Below, one piece after another: positions 53,040 to 62,663 of a stretch of DNA of 64,000 nt. A program made the translations under genes and the position numbers. Numbering within the stretch: the first letter of the stretch is position 1; every line of letters starts with the position of its first letter. Source of the DNA: Neisseria dumasiana (lineage in GTDB: Bacteria > Pseudomonadota > Gammaproteobacteria > Burkholderiales > Neisseriaceae); the NCBI RefSeq assembly GCF_022870885.1, contig NZ_CP091509.1, positions 682,001-746,000 of the forward strand, given 5' to 3'. The notes beneath the pieces are model-generated. The model was not told where the DNA came from, searched no databases, and worked only from the letters and a program-made list of their open reading frames with translations.

Positions 53040-54476
53040 TTATTCTCCGATAAACGATGATTTTTCAGTAAGCGTATTGGTTTCGTTGCTGCCGCTCTCG
53101 CGATAGGTAAATTCAAACTCAATCGGATGGCTGCCTTTGTCGGCATATTCCGGAATGGTGGATACTTGTACCGGCACGGTAATGGTTTCTTTCGGCGGAA
53201 CTTTGATGCCGTCTGAAGGCAGGCCGGTTAGGGCGATTTCGTCGAAACCGCTGACTTTGGCCGTGAGCACCTGTTCCTGTTCGCTGTCGTTGATGATGCG
53301 CAGATTATAAGCGTTTTCCAGCCAGCCGTTGCTGTTTTCGCGCAGCATCACGCCGCGGTCTTTGATGATGTCTACGCTCATGGTTGCGCGGGTGGCGATG
53401 CCGGTAATCATGGCGGTTACGGCCACCAACAATACCGCTCCGTAGCCGATCACACGCGGGCGCAGCAGGCGTTTTTTGATGTCTTTGTCGGCGTATTCGT
53501 GCTTGAGTGCGCTTTCGGTGGTGTAGCGGATGAGGCCGCGCGGATAGTTCATTTTATCCATGATTTCGTCGCAGGCATCGATACAGGCTGCGCAGCCGAT
53601 ACATTGGTATTGCAGGCCGTCGCGGATGTCGATGCCGACGGGGCATACCTGCACGCACATGGTGCAGTTGATGCAGTCGCCCAGTTGGGTGTCTTCTTTG
53701 CTGGCGGATTTTTTGCGTGCGCCGCGGGGTTCGCCGCGTTCTTCGTCGTAAGAGATAATCAACGTGTCTTTATCGAACATGGCGCTTTGGAAGCGGGCAT
53801 ACGGGCACATGTATTTGCACACTTGCTCGCGCATTTGGTGCGCCATCAGCCACGTCATAAAGCCGTAGAATGCGGCGGCAAACAGCGAACCGCCTCCGGC
53901 CTGCAAAGTAAAGATGGCCGGTACGAACTCGCGGATGGGGGTGAACCAGCCGGCAAAGGTGATGCCTGTCCACGCGCATACGGCGAAAATCAGCAGGTAT
54001 TTGGTCAGCTTGATGCGGATTTTGCGGAAATTCCACGGTTCTTTGTCGAGTTTCAGGCGTTTGTTGCGGTCGCCTTCAACCAAGTGGTCTATCCACAACA
54101 TGATTTCGGTGTACACCGTTTGCGGGCAGGAATAGCCGCACCACAAGCGGCCGGCGATGGTCGTCCACCAAAACAGGCCGAACGCGGAAATAATCAGCAG
54201 CAGCGTCAGATAAATCAAATCGCCCGTACCCAACGAGAGGCCGAAAATATAGAAGTGGCGCTCGGGAATATCAAACAACACGGCTTGGCGGCCGCTCCAG
54301 TTGAACCACGGAATCACATAAAACACAAATTGCGTTGCCAATACCGCCAAAATGCGCAGATTGCTGAAACGGCCTTTGGCCAGTTTGGGGTGAATGCGTT
54401 TGGCTCCTTGGTAAAGTTGGATAACCTGCTCTTTGGGCTGGTTGGGTGTTTTGCCTTTCTGTTCGCTAGACATCAC
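53040..54476 (-). CDS. ccoG: Cytochrome cbb3 oxidase accessory protein CcoG (FixG)
   Basis: 478 aa. An N-terminal membrane part with NapH-like GRLWCGYSCPQTVYTEIMLW, about five helices, two ferredoxin-type clusters (CINCTMCVQVCPVG and CIGCAACIDACDEIMD), a further helix, and a C-terminal Ig-like domain (VSGFDEIALTGLPSDGIKVP). CcoG reduces copper for delivery to the cbb3 oxidase active site. The ccoNOP genes are not in the window. I could not find a convincing FNR box upstream of the ATG. Confidence 0.93.
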   Translation of the reverse strand: MMSSEQKGKTPNQPKEQVIQLYQGAKRIHPKLAKGRFSNLRILAVLATQFVFYVIPWFNWSGRQAVLFDIPERHFYIFGLSLGTGDLIYLTLLLIISAFGLFWWTTIAGRLWCGYSCPQTVYTEIMLWIDHLVEGDRNKRLKLDKEPWNFRKIRIKLTKYLLIFAVCAWTGITFAGWFTPIREFVPAIFTLQAGGGSLFAAAFYGFMTWLMAHQMREQVCKYMCPYARFQSAMFDKDTLIISYDEERGEPRGARKKSASKEDTQLGDCINCTMCVQVCPVGIDIRDGLQYQCIGCAACIDACDEIMDKMNYPRGLIRYTTESALKHEYADKDIKKRLLRPRVIGYGAVLLVAVTAMITGIATRATMSVDIIKDRGVMLRENSNGWLENAYNLRIINDSEQEQVLTAKVSGFDEIALTGLPSDGIKVPPKETITVPVQVSTIPEYADKGSHPIEFEFTYRESGSNETNTLTEKSSFIGE

Positions 54477-54551
54477 AGTGTTCCTTAAATTTTTTATGTT
54501 TTACGGCGCGTTTTCCAACGGCCTGATTTGCTTATTATAACAGTTTCATGA

Positions 54552-54595
54552 TTTCAGACGGCCTCAAGAAGGTTAAAACGGGAGGCCGTCTGAAA
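54552..54595. repeat. Widely spaced DUS inverted pair
   Basis: TTTCAGACGGCCTC and GAGGCCGTCTGAAA lie 16 bases apart upstream of the MocR-type gene, divergent from ccoG. This is evidence that the region is non-coding although a frame is open through it. Confidence 0.7.
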
Positions 54596-54724
54596 CAGCC
54601 GAAATCATCAAGGTTTGCGTTTGCGCCTTGCCGTGCCGGAGTTGTGCGCTTGGCAAGTAACGCTTGCCTCTCAAGAAAAAATCCATTAAATTATTTTGTA
54701 TTAGAACAAAACGGATTTTGTATT

Positions 54725-56029
54725 GTGGAATTAAAACCTAAAGGAAGCACCGCTGTCAATATCGCCCAATCCATCAGCAGCCTGATACGCGAAGAAGTGT
54801 GGCCTGCGGGCTACCGGCTGCCTACGGTGCGCAATTTGGCCGAAGATTTGGGGGTCAATCCCAATACCGTATCGGCTGCTTACAAGCAGTTGCGTGATGC
54901 CGGTATGATTGCCACCGACGGTAGGCGAGGCAGTTTCGTGCCGGCAAAAACCGAAATCCTGCACACCGAAAGCGCCGTGCCGAAAGGTTTGGTGGATTTG
55001 GCTTCCGGCAATGTCGACCGCAAACTGTTGCCGGAGCTGCCGCCTTCGTTGCTGGACGGCTACCATTTGGCAACCGACGTCGGCGGCAGGGGCGACAATC
55101 CCGAGTTGATGGCACATATCGAACATTGGCTGCGCGACAACACCGGCATTGAAAACAGCGAGATAGTGTTGTTTTCCGGCAGCTTGGACATTATGGAACG
55201 CGCCCTTAGTCAGCGTTGTATGCCCGGTGCCAAAGTGTTGGTGGAAAGCCCTTGTTGGCTGCCTTTGCTGGCCTTGTTGTCGAACCTGCGCCTCGAAGCC
55301 GTGCCCGCCGAATTGGACGAAGAAGGCGCGCTGGTGCCGGAGCATGACGACTTAAGCGGCGTGTCTGCCGTTATCTTAACGGCGCGAGCACACAGCCCGA
55401 CGGGGGTTTGTTACAGCCGCCGCCGCTGGCAGGAATGGCAGCGGGCGTTGTCGCAACATAATGCGCTGCTGATTGTGGACGACCATTGGGGCGCGCTCAG
55501 CCGCCATCCGTTTTACGGCATGCAAGGTTTTGATAACGAATGGATTTACAGTACATCGACCAGCAAGTTTCTCGGTACCGATGCGCGGATTGCCATTGCC
55601 GCCGGTAACGGCCATACACTCAAGGCGATGAAAAAACGCTTTTCGCTGGGGCCGCGCTGGATTAGCAAACTTTTGCAGCATGTTACTTTGCAACTGTGGC
55701 GGCAACTCGGTTCAGACGGCCTCAAGGCTGTGGCAGAAAGTTATCATGCGCGCCGTTGCCGTTTGATCGAGTGCTTGAACAATCACGGAATCAGCGTGCC
55801 GGGAAGCAGCGGGGAGGGCCAGCATATTTGGCTGCCGGTACAGAACGAGGCACAGGTGATTCAGTTTTTGGCAGCCAAAGGTTGGGCGGTGCAGAGCGGA
55901 GCGGCGTTTAATTTGTCGAAACAACCCGCCGTGCGCATCACCATCGGCAATTTGAGTTGGGAGGATTGCGGCACATTGGCCGACGATATCGCCGATACGC
56001 TGGCTGCCGGAAGCAGAACCTTATATTGA
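54725..56029 (+). CDS. MocR-type GntR regulator with aminotransferase domain
   Basis: 434 aa from GTG 54725. The open frame begins at 54548 but passes through two DUS, so the GTG is preferred with moderate confidence. A GntR winged HTH (IREEVWPAGYRLPTVRNLAE, then DLGVNPNTVSAAYKQLRDAG) is followed by a fold-type I aminotransferase-like domain with a likely PLP Lys in STSTSKFLGTDARI and DDHWGAL in place of the usual DDxY. MocR proteins such as PdxR use PLP as effector. The target gene is unknown, and no pdx gene is adjacent. Confidence 0.82.
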   Translation: MELKPKGSTAVNIAQSISSLIREEVWPAGYRLPTVRNLAEDLGVNPNTVSAAYKQLRDAGMIATDGRRGSFVPAKTEILHTESAVPKGLVDLASGNVDRKLLPELPPSLLDGYHLATDVGGRGDNPELMAHIEHWLRDNTGIENSEIVLFSGSLDIMERALSQRCMPGAKVLVESPCWLPLLALLSNLRLEAVPAELDEEGALVPEHDDLSGVSAVILTARAHSPTGVCYSRRRWQEWQRALSQHNALLIVDDHWGALSRHPFYGMQGFDNEWIYSTSTSKFLGTDARIAIAAGNGHTLKAMKKRFSLGPRWISKLLQHVTLQLWRQLGSDGLKAVAESYHARRCRLIECLNNHGISVPGSSGEGQHIWLPVQNEAQVIQFLAAKGWAVQSGAAFNLSKQPAVRITIGNLSWEDCGTLADDIADTLAAGSRTLY

Positions 56030-56230
56030 ACCGCACCAATAAATTTAATTCTGTGTGCCGAGTGCGGCACGTTACGGTCAATAACCTATTTTGAATACAC
56101 GGCGGTAAGCCGCAGCAGCCCCGAATTAACATTAAAAAGTGAAGTTGATTGGCTATAAAAGGTACAATAAGCGGCTCGGTTATGTTGCCGGGTCGGTTGA
56201 AAAACATACACAAGCCACCGTATTTTAAAT

Positions 56231-57238
56231 ATGCCTAAAAAAATTCTGATTATTTCTCCCAGCTGGATCGGCGATTGCGTGATGACCCAGCCGCTTTACC
56301 GCCGTTTACACGAATTTAATCCCGGTGTAACCATTGATGTGTTTGCGCCGAAGTGGTCGATGGCGGTATTCGAGCGCATGCCCGAAGTGAACGACATTAT
56401 TGAAAACCCGTTCGGACACGGCGCTTTGCAACTCAAAAAACGCATTCAAACGGGCAGGGTGTTGGGCAAGCGCGGCTATGATCAGGTGATTGTGCTGCCC
56501 GGTTCGCTCAAGTCGGCGCTGATTGCCGCGGCTACCGGCATCAAAAAGCGCACCGGTTATGTAGGCGAATCGCGCTATCTGCTGTTAAACGATATCCGCA
56601 AGCTCGACAAACAGGCGCTGCCTTTGATGGTGGACCGCTACACCGCGCTGGCGCATCCTTCCCAAGCCGATTTCAACGGCCGTTCCGACCATCCCCTGTT
56701 CAGCATCAAACTTGAAAGCCGCAGTGCAGCTTTGGCCGCGCACGGTTTGAATACAGAAAAGCCTGTGCTGGCGTTTTGCCCCGGAGCAGAATTCGGCCCG
56801 GCCAAACGCTGGCCCGCGCGCCATTTTGCCGAACTCGCCCGCCGTTATCAGGCGCAAGGTTGGCAGGTTTGGCTGTTTGGTTCGCAAAAAGATTTTGATA
56901 TTGCAGAAGAAATCAATACGCTTTCAGACGGCCTGTGTGTCAATTTGTGCGGCAAAACCAGTTTGTCGGAAGCGATAGATTTGCTCGGATGTGCCGACGC
57001 TGTAGTGTGCAACGACAGCGGCCTGATGCACTTGGCCGCCGCATTGGGGCGCAAACTGGTGGCGGTTTACGGCTCTTCCAGCGCCGACCACACGCCGCCT
57101 TTAAGCAGCCAAGCCGCCATAGTGAGCCTGAATTTGGACTGCTCGCCGTGCTTTCAGCGCGAATGCCCGTTGGGGCATATGGATTGTTTGAACAAGCTAA
57201 CGCCCGATTATGTTCAGCAGGCGTTGGAAAGTTTGTAA
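56231..57238 (+). CDS. waaF: ADP-heptose:LPS heptosyltransferase II (WaaF)
   Basis: 335 aa glycosyltransferase family 9 protein. Markers are ILIISPSWIGDCVMTQPLYRRL at the N-terminus, GYDQVIVLPGSLKSALIAAA and AFCPGAEFGPAKRWPARHFAELAR, then DAVVCNDSGLMHLAAALGRKLVAVYG and SLNLDCSPCFQRECPLGHMDC. It adds the second heptose to the inner core of lipooligosaccharide at the inner membrane. A DUS within the gene (near 56922) encodes LSDGL. Confidence 0.94.
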   Translation: MPKKILIISPSWIGDCVMTQPLYRRLHEFNPGVTIDVFAPKWSMAVFERMPEVNDIIENPFGHGALQLKKRIQTGRVLGKRGYDQVIVLPGSLKSALIAAATGIKKRTGYVGESRYLLLNDIRKLDKQALPLMVDRYTALAHPSQADFNGRSDHPLFSIKLESRSAALAAHGLNTEKPVLAFCPGAEFGPAKRWPARHFAELARRYQAQGWQVWLFGSQKDFDIAEEINTLSDGLCVNLCGKTSLSEAIDLLGCADAVVCNDSGLMHLAAALGRKLVAVYGSSSADHTPPLSSQAAIVSLNLDCSPCFQRECPLGHMDCLNKLTPDYVQQALESL

Positions 57239-57247
57239 ATAAAGTTT

Positions 57248-57314
57248 GAGGCCGTCTGAAAAAATCCCGCAGCTCTTGTTACAAGAAACTGCGGGATTTT
57301 TTTCAGACGGCCTC
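57248..57314. terminator. Nested DUS/terminator hairpin between waaF and psd
   Basis: A long stem: an outer DUS pair (GAGGCCGTCTGAA and complement) continues inward into AAATCCCGCAG / CTGCGGGATTT with a loop containing CTTGTTACAAG. It suits two convergent genes. Confidence 0.9.
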
Positions 57315-57349
57315 ATCAGACCAAGAGAATAGGGTTGTGCGAAACCCCC

Positions 57350-58216
57350 TTATTCCTGTTTGCCGAATTCTTTTTCAACTGCCGCGCGTACTTTTTCGGC
57401 TGAGGCTTCGATGTCGGTTTGGCTGACGGTGTGGCCGGTTTCAACCGCTTCGGTAGCCGCGGGTGTGGAAGCGGGTTCGGCAGCGAAATTCTGCACAGCC
57501 GGCACTTCTTCTGCTGTTTGGGTTTCGGCAGTTTGGCGGACAGGTTCGGTTTTCGGTGCGGCCGGCGCGGTCAGCGGCAGGCGTGCCAAAATGGTGCTGG
57601 TGCCGCTTACTTTGTCGCCGATGGCCACTTGCGCCTGTGCGTCCAACGGCAGATATACGTCAACACGCGAACCGAAGCGGATAAAGCCGTAACGCTCGCC
57701 GCGGCGCAGCGTGTCGCCCACGCGGGTGTAGCACAAGATACGGCGCGCCACCAAGCCGGCCACCTGAACAAAAGTTACTTCACGGCCGCTGCGGGTGGTG
57801 GCCAATACCGCGTTACGTTCGTTTTCGGTGCTGGCTTTGTCGAGCGCGGCATTTAAAAATTTGCCGGGGTTGTATTCCACCGCCGTTACCGTGCCGTCGA
57901 TGGGAGAGCGTTGGGAATGCACGTTAAACACATTCATAAATACGCTGATTTTCAACGACTCGACTTGGCGGTAGGGGTCGGTAGCGCGTTCAACCACCAC
58001 GATGCGGCCGTCCACCGGGCTTAACACCGCATCTTCGTCTTGAGGGGTAGGGCGCGCGGGGTCGCGGAAAAACTGCAATGCGAAAACGGTAAACACCCAG
58101 AAAGGCAGCGACCACCAACCTGCCGACACCGTAACCAGAATGCTGATAATCAAACCGCCGACGATAAACGGCCAGCCTTCGCGGGCAATAATCGGATGAG
58201 GGTAAAAACTGGGCAT
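57350..58216 (-). CDS. psd: Phosphatidylserine decarboxylase proenzyme with C-terminal tail
   Basis: 288 aa from ATG 58216 ([14 protein letters not shown]). Two N-terminal membrane helices (about 16-50), then [32 protein letters not shown] and the self-cleavage site [12 protein letters not shown] (Gly182-Ser183), where Ser becomes the pyruvoyl group. The catalytic part ends near residue 215. A further 70 residues, rich in Ala, Glu, Pro and Thr, form a low-complexity tail ending [16 protein letters not shown]. It converts phosphatidylserine (from PssA) to phosphatidylethanolamine. Confidence 0.93.
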   Translation of the reverse strand: MPSFYPHPIIAREGWPFIVGGLIISILVTVSAGWWSLPFWVFTVFALQFFRDPARPTPQDEDAVLSPVDGRIVVVERATDPYRQVESLKISVFMNVFNVHSQRSPIDGTVTAVEYNPGKFLNAALDKASTENERNAVLATTRSGREVTFVQVAGLVARRILCYTRVGDTLRRGERYGFIRFGSRVDVYLPLDAQAQVAIGDKVSGTSTILARLPLTAPAAPKTEPVRQTAETQTAEEVPAVQNFAAEPASTPAATEAVETGHTVSQTDIEASAEKVRAAVEKEFGKQE

Positions 58217-58515
58217 GGCGTTTCCTTTTGTGCAAATGAAAATATCTCTCGAATTATAGCCGATAACCGCGGGTAAAGGGCAAAGCAGACGGTGGGCGCA
58301 GGTGCATAGGCCGTCTGAAAAACATATCGGGCGTGGGGCGGGCAAGGATGCTCTCCCTACTATATAATTGCGTTTTAACACATAATCGGTTAACCGATGG
58401 CCTGCTGCGGTATGTGTGCCGGCACCGGTTGCGGGCGCGTTTTCCGGCGGAACGCGCGCCAAGCAGACGGTGGGCGCGGCAAAGGTTTCAGGCCGTCTGA
58501 AAGGCTTTTTTTATC

Positions 58516-59259
58516 ATGCAACCACCCTCTAACGAACCGGTACGCCTCTCCAAACGCATGGCCGAGTTGGGCTTGTGTTCCCGCCGAGAAGCCGACAGCT
58601 ACATCGAGCAAGGCTGGGTCAAAGTCAACGGGCAAACTGCCGTACTCGGCCAAAAAGTGACCGCCGCCGACCGCATCGACCTCAACAAACAGGCGCACGA
58701 AAAGCAGGCGCAGCGGGTAACGATTCTGCTCAACAAGCCGGTGGGTTATGTAAGCGCACAGGCCGAAAAAGGCTATAAATCGGCTGCCGAACTGATTACG
58801 CCCGAAAACCATTGGGAAGGCGACACCAGCCGCATCGAGTTCAGCGAAAAACACCGCTTCGGGCTGGCACCGGCGGGGCGTTTGGACATTGATTCGGTGG
58901 GCTTGCTGGTGTTGACGCAAGACGGCCGCATCGCCAAACAGCTCATCGGCGAGAACAGCAGCAGTGAAAAAGAATACCTCGTGCGCGTGCGCGGCAAGTT
59001 GAGCGACGAAGGTTTGAAACTGCTCAATCACGGCCTGAGCCTCGACGGCGAAAAGCTCAAGCCCGCGCAAGTGGAATGGCAAAACGAAGACCAACTGCGC
59101 TTTGTGTTGAAACAAGGCAAAAAACGCCAAATCCGCCGCATGTGCGAATTAGTCGGCCTGCGCGTTACCGGCCTGAAACGCATCCGCATGGGCAAAGTGA
59201 AATTGGGCCGCCTGCCGCCGGGAAAATGGCGTTATCTGCGCCATGACGAGCAGTTTTAA
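58516..59259 (+). CDS. rRNA pseudouridine synthase, RsuA/RluF group
   Basis: 247 aa. An S4 RNA-binding domain comes first ([31 protein letters not shown]), then the catalytic domain: [29 protein letters not shown] with the catalytic Asp, [15 protein letters not shown] and [26 protein letters not shown]. The group isomerises specific uridines in rRNA. RluF (23S U2604) seems the closest relative by eye, with RluB/RluE/RsuA less likely. A DUS lies just upstream. Confidence 0.87.
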   Translation: MQPPSNEPVRLSKRMAELGLCSRREADSYIEQGWVKVNGQTAVLGQKVTAADRIDLNKQAHEKQAQRVTILLNKPVGYVSAQAEKGYKSAAELITPENHWEGDTSRIEFSEKHRFGLAPAGRLDIDSVGLLVLTQDGRIAKQLIGENSSSEKEYLVRVRGKLSDEGLKLLNHGLSLDGEKLKPAQVEWQNEDQLRFVLKQGKKRQIRRMCELVGLRVTGLKRIRMGKVKLGRLPPGKWRYLRHDEQF

Positions 59260-59325
59260 GAGGTGGTTGCAAAGCCTGTTTGCAAAGCTGCGGCAAGAGC
59301 ATCGGTGTGCCAACAAAACCCTGAG

Positions 59326-59357
59326 AGGCCGTCTGAAAACAATGGTTCAGACGGCCT
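59326..59357 (+). terminator. DUS hairpin after the pseudouridine synthase gene
   Basis: AGGCCGTCTGAA and its complement with an eight-base loop, about 65 bases beyond the stop. Confidence 0.65.
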
Positions 59358-59406
59358 GAATATCCTTAAGGTATAATGCCTGCTTTCTTTCAAGTGTATT
59401 TTTCAC

Positions 59407-60384
59407 ATGATTTATCCGTGGCATCGAACCCAATGGCAGCAAATCGCCGCCCACAGGCACAATCTGCCTAACGCATGGCTGTTTACCGGCAAGGAAAACA
59501 CCGGCAAAACCGCGTTTGCCCGCCATACCGCACAAGCCCTGTTGTGCGAAAACCCCGCAGCAGAAGGAGAGCCTTGCGGCGTATGCCCGTCGTGCCATCT
59601 GTTCGGCCAAAACAGCCACCCCGATTTTTACGAGCTGACACCGGAAATCCCCGAAGGCGAGGCAGTCGGGCGCAAGCTGTTGCAGATTAAAATCGATGCC
59701 GTGCGCGATATTGTCGATAACATTCATTTAACCTCCGTGCGCGGCGGCAGGCGGATTGTGTTGGTGCATCCGGCCGAAAGCATGAACCTTCAGGCGGCCA
59801 ACGGTTTGCTCAAAGTACTGGAAGAGCCGCCTGAAAACGTATTGTTTCTGCTGGTAACGCACGCACGCGACAAACTGCTGCCCACCATCAAAAGCCGCTG
59901 CCGCCAAATGGTGCTGCCCGCACCGTCGCACCAAGAGGCTTTACAGTATTTGCAGCAACGCGGCACGGAGCAGGCCGAAGCGTTGCTGGCTTTTCACGGC
60001 GGTGCGCCGTTGTTTGAACACACTCCCGATTTGGACGATCTTCGCCAAGATTTGCTCGACCTGCTGTCCGCCCCGCGCCTGCTGGCGATTCTCGATTACG
60101 CCGCCGCATTCGACAAACACAAACAGCCGCTGGCGGTTTTTCTCGACTGGCTGCACAAATGGCTGCTCGATGTGGGTTTGGCGCAACAGCGTATGCCGCC
60201 GCTGTATTACCCGCAATACGCGGCTGCGCTGGAAAAAACAGGTGCAAAAACTTCTCCTGCCGCTTTGTTCGCACTTATAGGCCGTCTGAACCGTTTAAGC
60301 CCTTACGGACACCATACCTTGAGTGTTAAAATGCAGCTCGAATACTTACTCACCGAGTATCTTAACTTTTGGCAAAACAAATAA
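59407..60384 (+). CDS. holB: DNA polymerase III delta' subunit
   Basis: 325 aa clamp-loader AAA+ protein. N-terminal IYPWHRTQWQQIAAHR, P-loop FTGKENTGKTAFARH (intact GKT), the four-cysteine zinc module C-x9-C-x2-C-x2-C (CENPAAEGEPCGVCPSC), NGLLKVLEEPPENVLFLLVTH and the SRC motif in IKSRCRQMVLP. A short helical C-terminus follows. It helps load the beta clamp. It ends inside the region just before pilZ, a conserved holB-pilZ pair. Confidence 0.93.
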   Translation: MIYPWHRTQWQQIAAHRHNLPNAWLFTGKENTGKTAFARHTAQALLCENPAAEGEPCGVCPSCHLFGQNSHPDFYELTPEIPEGEAVGRKLLQIKIDAVRDIVDNIHLTSVRGGRRIVLVHPAESMNLQAANGLLKVLEEPPENVLFLLVTHARDKLLPTIKSRCRQMVLPAPSHQEALQYLQQRGTEQAEALLAFHGGAPLFEHTPDLDDLRQDLLDLLSAPRLLAILDYAAAFDKHKQPLAVFLDWLHKWLLDVGLAQQRMPPLYYPQYAAALEKTGAKTSPAALFALIGRLNRLSPYGHHTLSVKMQLEYLLTEYLNFWQNK

Positions 60385-60398
60385 ATAAGGGAAAATAT

Positions 60399-60755
60399 AT
60401 GGATACCGCAAAAGACCTGCCGGGCAAAATGATGACTTTGCAATTAAAAGAAAAAGTTGCCCTGTATAACTGCTACATGCCTTTTCTGGAACACGGCGGC
60501 CTGTTTGTGCCTACCGACGATGCCTTTTCTTTGGGGGAAGAAGTATTGCTTGCCCTTGAATTGACCAACCATCCGGGCAAAAGATTTCTGCGCACCCAAG
60601 TGGCTTGGATCAACCCCGCGCGCACCTCTGTGAACCGCCCCAAAGGCGTAGGTTTGGCGTTTGGCAACGATGAAATCTGCATTCAAACCAAAAACCTGAT
60701 CGAAACCGAGTTGGGTACAAGCATCCGTAGCGACCGTGCCACTTTCACGCTGTAA
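60399..60755 (+). CDS. pilZ: PilZ domain type IV pilus assembly protein
   Basis: 118 aa from ATG 60399. A single PilZ domain of the original PilZ type: MMTLQLKEKVALYNCYMPFLEHGGLFVPTDD-like start, FSLGEEVLLALELTNHPGKRFLRTQVAWINP and a C-terminal GVGLAFGNDE. The RxxxR and D/NxSxxG c-di-GMP motifs are not evident, as in other true PilZ proteins. It is needed for type IV pilus biogenesis, acting with PilB and FimX-like partners in other genera. It starts 14 bases after holB. Confidence 0.9.
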   Translation: MDTAKDLPGKMMTLQLKEKVALYNCYMPFLEHGGLFVPTDDAFSLGEEVLLALELTNHPGKRFLRTQVAWINPARTSVNRPKGVGLAFGNDEICIQTKNLIETELGTSIRSDRATFTL

Positions 60756-60803
60756 AACAAAACGGTTATGTTGCTTTGCAGCTGTTCTGATATCGGATTC
60801 GTG

Positions 60804-60837
60804 ATGCCGTCTGAAACTGACTGATTCAGACGGCCAT
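60804..60837 (+). terminator. DUS hairpin after pilZ (contains AT-DUS form)
   Basis: ATGCCGTCTGAA, the meningococcal 12-base DUS, pairs with TTCAGACGGCCAT over a nine-base loop. It lies 48 bases past pilZ. Most other DUS in the window are the AG form. Confidence 0.7.
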
Positions 60838-60947
60838 GCTTATGGCAACATCTTTGCCCGAATGCCTGCTAACTTGAATATTCTTAATTATTCATCTTCC
60901 AAAATATTATAAAAACTTCGTTTTTTGATACCTTCTGCACCGTAGTT

Positions 60948-61997
60948 ATGTCTGCACCCACATTTTCCGAACGCCTCGTCCGCTGGCAGAAAGCACACGG
61001 CCGCCATCACTTGCCGTGGCAGGTACGCCATCCTTATAACGTATGGCTTTCGGAAATCATGCTGCAACAAACGCAGGTGGCCACCGTTTTAGACTACTAT
61101 CCCCGCTTTGTCGCCCGGTTTCCCACCGTTCGCAGCCTTGCTGAGGCTGGTCAAGACGAAGTGTTGAGTTTGTGGGCGGGTTTGGGTTATTACAGCCGCG
61201 CCCGCAACCTGCATAAAGCTGCCAAACAAGTGGTAAACGATTTCGGCGGTGAATTTCCCGAAAGCCGCGAGGGCTTGGAAAAACTGTGCGGCGTAGGCCG
61301 GAGCACCGCTGCCGCCATCGCCGCATTTGCTTTTCTGCAACGCGAAACCATCTTAGACGGCAATGTGAAGCGCGTTTTGTGCCGCGTGTTTGCCCGCGAC
61401 GGCAACCCGTCCGATAAAAAATTCGAACAAGAATTATGGGATTTGGCCGAAAGCTTGCTGCCGCACTCAAGCGAAGCCATGCCGGCTTACACGCAAGGCT
61501 TAATGGATTTGGGCGCAACCGTGTGTAAGCGCACCAAACCCTTATGTACACAATGTCCGATGGAAGATATCTGCGAAGCCAAAGCCCAAAACCGCATTGC
61601 CGAACTGCCGCGAAAAAAATCCCCGCCGAAGGTTCACACCCTGCCGCTGTATTGGCTGGTGTTGCGCAATCCGAAAGGCGAAGTATGGTTGGAAAAACGC
61701 CCGCCAAAAGGCATTTGGGGCGGCTTATATTGCGTTCCCTGTTTTGAAGCGCTTGAGGATATGTACCGTTATGCCGAAAAGTTTACAGACTGTTCAGACG
61801 GCCTTAACGAAGCATTGCCCCTTACCCACCGACTTACCCACCGATTATTGCTGATTACCCCTTTTACCGCCGTTGCCTGTTCCAACAGGCCGTCTGAAAA
61901 CCGTTCAGACGGCCTGTGGGTTGCCGAGCAGGATTTACCCGATTACGGCTTACCCAAACCGTTGGAAAATTATTTTTCCAAGCCTGCTTTGTACTGA
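60948..61997 (+). CDS. mutY: A/G-specific adenine glycosylase MutY
   Basis: 349 aa. The catalytic domain has Glu36 in SEIMLQQTQV, the HhH segment LCGVGRSTAAAIAAFA, Asp137 in LDGNVKRVLCR and the [4Fe-4S] ligands C193, C200, C203, C209. The C-terminal NUDIX-like domain (VWLEKRPPKGIWGGLYCVP) recognises 8-oxoG. It removes adenine mispaired with 8-oxoG. The C-terminal domain carries DUS-encoded peptides (CSDGL and RPSENRSDGL, the second from an inverted DUS pair at 61886-61916) and a 12-bp tandem repeat encoding LTHRLTHR. Confidence 0.95.
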   Translation: MSAPTFSERLVRWQKAHGRHHLPWQVRHPYNVWLSEIMLQQTQVATVLDYYPRFVARFPTVRSLAEAGQDEVLSLWAGLGYYSRARNLHKAAKQVVNDFGGEFPESREGLEKLCGVGRSTAAAIAAFAFLQRETILDGNVKRVLCRVFARDGNPSDKKFEQELWDLAESLLPHSSEAMPAYTQGLMDLGATVCKRTKPLCTQCPMEDICEAKAQNRIAELPRKKSPPKVHTLPLYWLVLRNPKGEVWLEKRPPKGIWGGLYCVPCFEALEDMYRYAEKFTDCSDGLNEALPLTHRLTHRLLLITPFTAVACSNRPSENRSDGLWVAEQDLPDYGLPKPLENYFSKPALY

Positions 61998-62663
61998 ATG
62001 CCGAAGAATTAAAGTGCTCGGCAAAACGGGAAAAGATTTGAATCGGGAAAAGATTTGAATAATGTGATACAGATGTCAGGTTGTGTTGTTATTTATAGTC
62101 AACTAAATTACTTTTCGCTACGGTGTTGCTACGCCTCGGCTCAAAGAGAACCACTGCGTAGCCGTACAACCGGCAACAGAATCGGTTGCATACAGCCTGT
62201 ACTGCCTGCGGCTTGATATCTTGAATTAAAAATAAGCTGATTGATTTCGGCTTACTTCAGCCGTATATTTTCGTGTGCTTAAATTGTTCGGTTGTGTATT
62301 TTATTTATCAAAAAAGAAAATAATGTGTGCTTTTTTGAGATTTTTATTTTCACAAAAGAAAATTTTAAGTAAGCCGTTTTTCAAAACGCCCGAAAAGGCT
62401 TGACGGCGATTTGCCAGCAACACCGTTTGCTGATAGGATTTCGTATTAAGTAATGTATATTCAAACGCAGTTTTTTACTCTGTTTAAATATCGATAAAGC
62501 ATTAATATACTAATATTTTATTAGTGCTTTGAATATTAAGAAGTATGTATTGCTGGTATCTTGGCCGGCGGCTGCAAAGCGCAAACACCGGGCAAGTTTC
62601 ATAAACGAAAATGGAAAGGCCGTCTGAACCGGCCGATTCTGAAACTCAACAGAAGGGATAGAT
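61998..62663. other. Intergenic region upstream of aceE
   Basis: About 670 bases without a gene. It contains a dispersed repeat (62094-62213), an AT-rich stretch (62220-62560) where the aceE promoter is likely but not clearly readable, and a DUS (AAGGCCGTCTGAA) at about 62617. AGAAGGGAT just before 62664 is the aceE ribosome site. Confidence 0.7.
62094..62213. repeat. Dispersed intergenic repeat, copy 2
   Basis: Reverse complement of 2705-2805, with shared CGGCAACAGAATCGGTT, AAGAGAAC and a TATAGTCAACTAAAT end. It lies 97 bases after mutY. Confidence 0.6.

Noticed and set aside
53499..54488. A 329-codon plus-strand frame opposite ccoG
   Set aside because: ccoG has two ferredoxin motifs and a start signal. 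The plus frame has no recognisable domain.
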